From Sandarakinorhabdus cyanobacteriorum (GTDB lineage Bacteria > Pseudomonadota > Alphaproteobacteria > Sphingomonadales > Sphingomonadaceae), in assembly GCF_002251755.1 (NCBI RefSeq), contig NZ_NOXT01000121.1, positions 1 to 64,000 on the forward strand: a DNA stretch of 64,000 bases. The letters run 5' to 3'. The position numbers were made by a program, and so were the translations under genes. Under the pieces are notes generated by a model. The model did no database searches and was not told the DNA's origin. It saw only the letters and a list, made by a program, of their open reading frames with translations. Below, piece by piece: positions 60,702 to 64,000 of the stretch; the stretch's first letter is position 1, and the number at the start of each line of letters is the position of its first letter.

Positions 60702-61695
60702 CCAGCTCCAGCCGCAACAACAGCGTGCGCTGGGCCGGGTTGAAATTGTCGTCCGACACCAGGAACAACATCGTCCGGCCGCCGGCACGCACCAGCGTCA
60801 GCCCTTCCATATTGTCGATGGGCCACGGGGCGTCGCGGCCCCAGCGCACCAGCGGCCGCATGGTGGCGCTGTCGCCGCCGGCCAGCACCGGCGCCAGATC
60901 AACCAGGGTGATGGCGGCTTCCACCGACACGCCATCAAATTTGCGGTGCAGCAGCAGCAGGCGCTGGCCATCCAGCACGGTCACATCAGTGGGGGCAAAA
61001 TGCTCGGGCACCGGAATGCCGATCTGGCGGGTGGTGCCATCGGCGGCGGTCAGCAACGCCATGGCGACACCGGGGGCCAGTCGCGCATCCTCCGAAATCC
61101 AGAGCGTCTCCCCTCCTGGCAGCAGCGCCAGCGATTCGCCGCCGCCATTGGGCGGCCAGCTCGCCGCCGCCGTGTGAAAGATCAGGCCTTCGGGCTGGAA
61201 CGGCGGCGCCTGGCCCTTCAGCACCAGGATGCGATGGCGCTGCTCCATGCTGATCAGGGTGCGGCCATCCGGCGTCAGCACAATGGCTTCGGAATCAAGG
61301 TCGCTCTTCTCCGCGCCGCTGGCAACGCCGGCCATGCGCGCCGCGCCCACCCCCGCCAGCCGGCCGGCCACATCCTGCGGCGTCAGCGTCAGCCACTGGC
61401 CGGCATCGGTCACCGCCACCAGCCGGCCTTCGCCCGCGGCCGCCAGGCCCGACAGGCCACCAAAGCCGGCGTCTTCGCTGCGCAGCGCCAGCGCACCGGT
61501 GAGGCGGAACGGGCCGATCTGGCTGCCCACGCCGTCAAGCGCCGTGGCACTGATCGTCACGGCCCGGTCCGGCGCTGGCGGCGCGGCGCGGGCGATGGGG
61601 CCCAGCTCGCTCCACAGGATCCACAGCGCCAGCGGGATCAGCAGCGCGGGCAAGGCCCAGGGCGCGCGGGCTTTCAGGCGGTTGGCCATGGTCAT
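60670..61695 (-). CDS. Exported 'esterase-like activity of phytase' protein
   Basis: The 341-residue protein has an N-terminal anchor or signal (ALPALLIPLALWILWSELGP) and a beta-propeller-like body (GLSGLAAAGEGRLVAVTDAG, LDSEAIVLTPDGRTLISMEQ, NGGGESLALLPGGETLWISE, NMEGLTLVRAGGRTMLFLVS). The 'DSEA / GGGES / NMEG' acidic sites fit the phytase-like domain PF13449. True phytase activity is not proven for this family. It is not in the Pho-controlled locus and has no Pho box. ATG codons at 61695 and 61689 are both usable. Confidence 0.87.
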   Translation of the reverse strand: MTMANRLKARAPWALPALLIPLALWILWSELGPIARAAPPAPDRAVTISATALDGVGSQIGPFRLTGALALRSEDAGFGGLSGLAAAGEGRLVAVTDAGQWLTLTPQDVAGRLAGVGAARMAGVASGAEKSDLDSEAIVLTPDGRTLISMEQRHRILVLKGQAPPFQPEGLIFHTAAASWPPNGGGESLALLPGGETLWISEDARLAPGVAMALLTAADGTTRQIGIPVPEHFAPTDVTVLDGQRLLLLHRKFDGVSVEAAITLVDLAPVLAGGDSATMRPLVRWGRDAPWPIDNMEGLTLVRAGGRTMLFLVSDDNFNPAQRTLLLRLELVNPLDGAQSP

Positions 61696-61964
61696 GCGCG
61701 CCACCATAGCGGCAGTTGCGGCAACACGGAACCGCGGCGCTGTCCTACACGGGCAAAGCCCGTCATGATGTGCAGGACGGCTGACAATTGAAAAATATGA
61801 CGCAAAATCAAATCTGAATCCCGGCGATTCCGTCAAAAGTGTCAAATCGGCCGCGCTGTCGCCGCGCACGCTGCCGCTCTTTCTCATTCGAACCGACCAT
61901 GCCCTGCCGGTGTCCCGCGCAATCGGCACTGGCCGTCCCGCCAGCACCGGGCTATCGCACCGCC

Positions 61965-63737
61965 ATGACCCCCCGGCAGTTGTTGAAACAGGTGTTTGGC
62001 CACGATGATTTTCGTGGGGACCAGGAAGCCATCATCGCCGATGTGCTGGCCGGGCGCGACGTGCTGACCATCATGCCCACCGGGGCCGGCAAATCCATCT
62101 GCTATCAGCTGCCGGCGCTGATCCGGCCGGGCACAGGCATCGTCATCTCGCCGCTGATCGCCCTGATGGAAGATCAGGTGCAGGCGCTCAAAGCCGTGGG
62201 GGTGCGCGCCGCCACGTTGAACAGCCAGTCGGCTGACAGCGGCCAGGTGTGGCGCGACATGGCCGATGGCCAGCTCGATCTCCTCTATGTTTCCCCCGAA
62301 CGGGCGTTGATGGAGGGGTTTGGCGCCCTGCTCAGCCGCACCGAAATCGCCCTGATCGCCATCGATGAAGCCCATTGCGTCAGCCAGTGGGGCCATGATT
62401 TCCGCCCGGAATATCGCCGCCTGCGCTCCTTGTGCGATGCCCTGCCCGGCGTGCCGCGCATCGCGCTCACCGCCACCGCCGATCGCGAAACCCGCGCCGA
62501 TATCGCCGTGCAGCTGGGGATCGCGCCCGACCGCATCACCCTGTCGGGCTTTGACCGGCCCAACATCCGCTATGAAGTGGCCGGGAAAGACAATCTCAGG
62601 CGCCAGCTGCTGGCCTTTCTGGCCGGGCAGGGCGGGCAGGCCGGCATCATCTATGCCCCCACCCGCGCCGCCACCGAAACCATCTGCGGCTGGCTCACCG
62701 AAGCGGGATTGCGCGCCCGCCCCTATCACGCCGGGCTGGATGCCATCACCCGCAGCCGCCACCAGGCCGATTTTGTCGCGGCCGAGGATATGGTGATGGT
62801 GGCGACCATCGCCTTTGGCATGGGCATCAACAAACCGGATGTGCGCTTTGTCGCCCACGCCGGCCTGCCCAAATCGATCGAGGCCTATTATCAGGAAACC
62901 GGCCGCGCCGGCCGCGATGGCGATCCGGCGGTGGCGCATCTGATCTGGGGCGGGGAGGATGTGGCGCGGTTGCGCGGCTTCATCGCAGCGGGCGAAGGCA
63001 GTGATGCCCATAAGGCCAGCGAAACCCGGCGGATGAACGCGCTGATCGGCTTTCTGGAAACCGCGGCCTGCCGGCGCCATGCGCTGCTGCGCTATTTCGG
63101 CGAAGCCCCGCCCGAACGCTGCGGCAATTGCGACAACTGCCTGAACCCGCCCAATCTGGTCGATGCGACGGGGGCGGCGCGCAAGCTGCTCTCGGCCGTC
63201 TATCGCACCGGCCAGCGCTTTGGCATCGCCCATCTGATCGACGTGCTGGCCGGCAAGACCAACGAGAAGGTGACGAAGTTCGGCCACGACCGCAGCAGCG
63301 TCTTCGGCATCGGCTGCGACTGGCCGGCCGATCAGTGGCGCAACCTCGGCCGCCAGCTGGAGGCGATCGACGCGCTGGAGCGCGACCCAGAAGGCGGCGG
63401 CCTGGTGCTGGGCCCCGCCGCCCGCGCCATCCTGAAGGGAGAGGTGCCGATCACCATGAAACAGGTGGCGCCGCGCCGCGCCGCTGCCCGGGCCAGCGCC
63501 AGCGCCGATCTGGCCGCCAGCGACCAGCCGCTGTTCGAACGGCTGCGCGCCCTGCGCCGGCAGCTGGCGGCCGAAGCCGGGGTGCCGCCCTATATCGTGT
63601 TTTCCGATGCAACGCTGCGGTCGATGGCCGCCAGCCGCCCACGCGACATGGCCGGCATGGCCCGCATCCCCGGTGTGGGCGCGGTGAAACTGGAAAGCTG
63701 GGGCGCGGTGTTCCTCGCGGCGATCAACGGCGACTGA
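61965..63737 (+). CDS. recQ: ATP-dependent DNA helicase RecQ
   Basis: RecQ is a 3'-5' helicase of recombination and fork repair. The 590-residue protein has Walker A IMPTGAGKSICYQLPAL, DEAH box AIDEAHCVSQWGHDFRPEY, motif VI region YYQETGRAGRDGDPA, the zinc-binding cysteines (CRRHALLRYFGEAP and RCGNCDNC), the winged helix and a C-terminal HRDC domain (FERLRALRRQLAAEAGVPPY). The ATG at 61965 (MTPRQLLKQVFG) is the family start. The upstream region to the divergent esterase-like gene (269 bp) is A/T-rich at 61785-61840, probably the promoter; no LexA box was seen. Confidence 0.97.
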   Translation: MTPRQLLKQVFGHDDFRGDQEAIIADVLAGRDVLTIMPTGAGKSICYQLPALIRPGTGIVISPLIALMEDQVQALKAVGVRAATLNSQSADSGQVWRDMADGQLDLLYVSPERALMEGFGALLSRTEIALIAIDEAHCVSQWGHDFRPEYRRLRSLCDALPGVPRIALTATADRETRADIAVQLGIAPDRITLSGFDRPNIRYEVAGKDNLRRQLLAFLAGQGGQAGIIYAPTRAATETICGWLTEAGLRARPYHAGLDAITRSRHQADFVAAEDMVMVATIAFGMGINKPDVRFVAHAGLPKSIEAYYQETGRAGRDGDPAVAHLIWGGEDVARLRGFIAAGEGSDAHKASETRRMNALIGFLETAACRRHALLRYFGEAPPERCGNCDNCLNPPNLVDATGAARKLLSAVYRTGQRFGIAHLIDVLAGKTNEKVTKFGHDRSSVFGIGCDWPADQWRNLGRQLEAIDALERDPEGGGLVLGPAARAILKGEVPITMKQVAPRRAAARASASADLAASDQPLFERLRALRRQLAAEAGVPPYIVFSDATLRSMAASRPRDMAGMARIPGVGAVKLESWGAVFLAAINGD

Positions 63738-63754
63738 TCAGCGGCAGGGCCAGA

Positions 63755-64000
63755 TCAGCGGCAGCGGTTGCTGCCCCGTTCAATGGCCGCACCCGTGAGA
63801 CCGCCAACCAGGCCGCCAATCAGCGTGCCAACCCCGCGCTCGCGCCGGTTGGACAGGCCAAAGCCCAGCGCCGCGCCCGACAGCGCGCCGATGGTGGCAC
63901 CCCGGCCCGACGAAGGCCGGCAATAGCCATCGGCCGGATCGCCATAGGCACCGCTGCGCCAGCCATTGGCGCCCACCGGCGCCGGGCCATCGCCATAGCC
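63755..64000 (-). CDS. Glycine-zipper protein, 5' end beyond the window
   Basis: The C-terminal 81 residues are visible. A Gly/Tyr-rich part (SGAYGDPADGYC) precedes a glycine-zipper helix (GALSGAALGFGLSNRRERGV, TLIGGLVGGLTGAAIERGS). Such proteins sit in the outer or inner membrane and resemble the OmpA-like/Rickettsia 17-kDa group. The start lies past 64000, since the frame stays open to the edge. A GTG at 63976 would give a 73-residue protein with no signal peptide and is unlikely. Confidence 0.7.
   Translation of the reverse strand, partial: GYGDGPAPVGANGWRSGAYGDPADGYCRPSSGRGATIGALSGAALGFGLSNRRERGVGTLIGGLVGGLTGAAIERGSNRCR

Overview
The window is high-GC DNA from an alphaproteobacterium, most likely a member of the Sphingomonadales. 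This is inferred from gene content and order and not from any search: ubiG / lysC / flavin oxidoreductase / ptsP in a row, PEPxxWA-type CTERM proteins, a Tad pilus cluster, a TonB receptor next to a beta-propeller phytase, an 'esterase-like activity of phytase' protein near rpmB, and G+C-rich inverted repeats scattered between genes.

Layout. 1-501: probable edge of a decayed mobile region against the 3' end of tRNA-Arg(CCG). 625-3806: small secreted protein, endonuclease III, DUF2244 protein and an amidase gene broken by a 7-bp duplication. 3923-6273: soluble hybrid histidine kinase with a LuxR-type response regulator. 6318-10546: HscC-type Hsp70 overlapping a J-like membrane protein that ends in two TonB-C-like domains. 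11114-21629: Tad/Flp pilus cluster (flp, cpaB, cpaC, a small unknown, cpaE, cpaF, tadB, tadC, two TPR genes, cpaA). 21647-27166: apparent phosphate-starvation locus, an OprO/OprP-like porin, a TonB receptor and a lipoprotein beta-propeller phytase, with 11-nt-periodic Pho-box arrays before the porin and before the receptor. 27233-30513: acyl-CoA / flavin catabolic genes.

30791-39641 looks like an accessory island: a FAD-linked oxidase, a SARP/TPR-type regulator, two unrecognised exported or membrane proteins, an animal-type haem peroxidase and a patatin lipoprotein. The last four genes are closely spaced or overlapping. Oxidase, peroxidase and lipase together could form an H2O2-producing and H2O2-using envelope system; this is the best candidate in the window for something undescribed.

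39840-48621 holds a thioesterase, an HTH protein, an S10 carboxypeptidase, small membrane and secreted proteins, a DJ-1/PfpI protein, the Kup K+ transporter and a LytS/LytTR two-component pair. 48656-53021 contains two PEP-CTERM proteins and a frameshifted PAP2 phosphatase; one PEP-CTERM gene and the PAP2 gene carry near-consensus sigma-54 promoters. 53012-64000 is mostly core: ubiG, lysC, a nitronate-monooxygenase-like enzyme, ptsP, a YciI protein, rpmB, a GNAT protein, a RidA-like protein, a phytase-like esterase, recQ and an edge-truncated glycine-zipper protein.

There is no rRNA and no CRISPR array. All functional calls rest on motifs read by eye; no database search was run.
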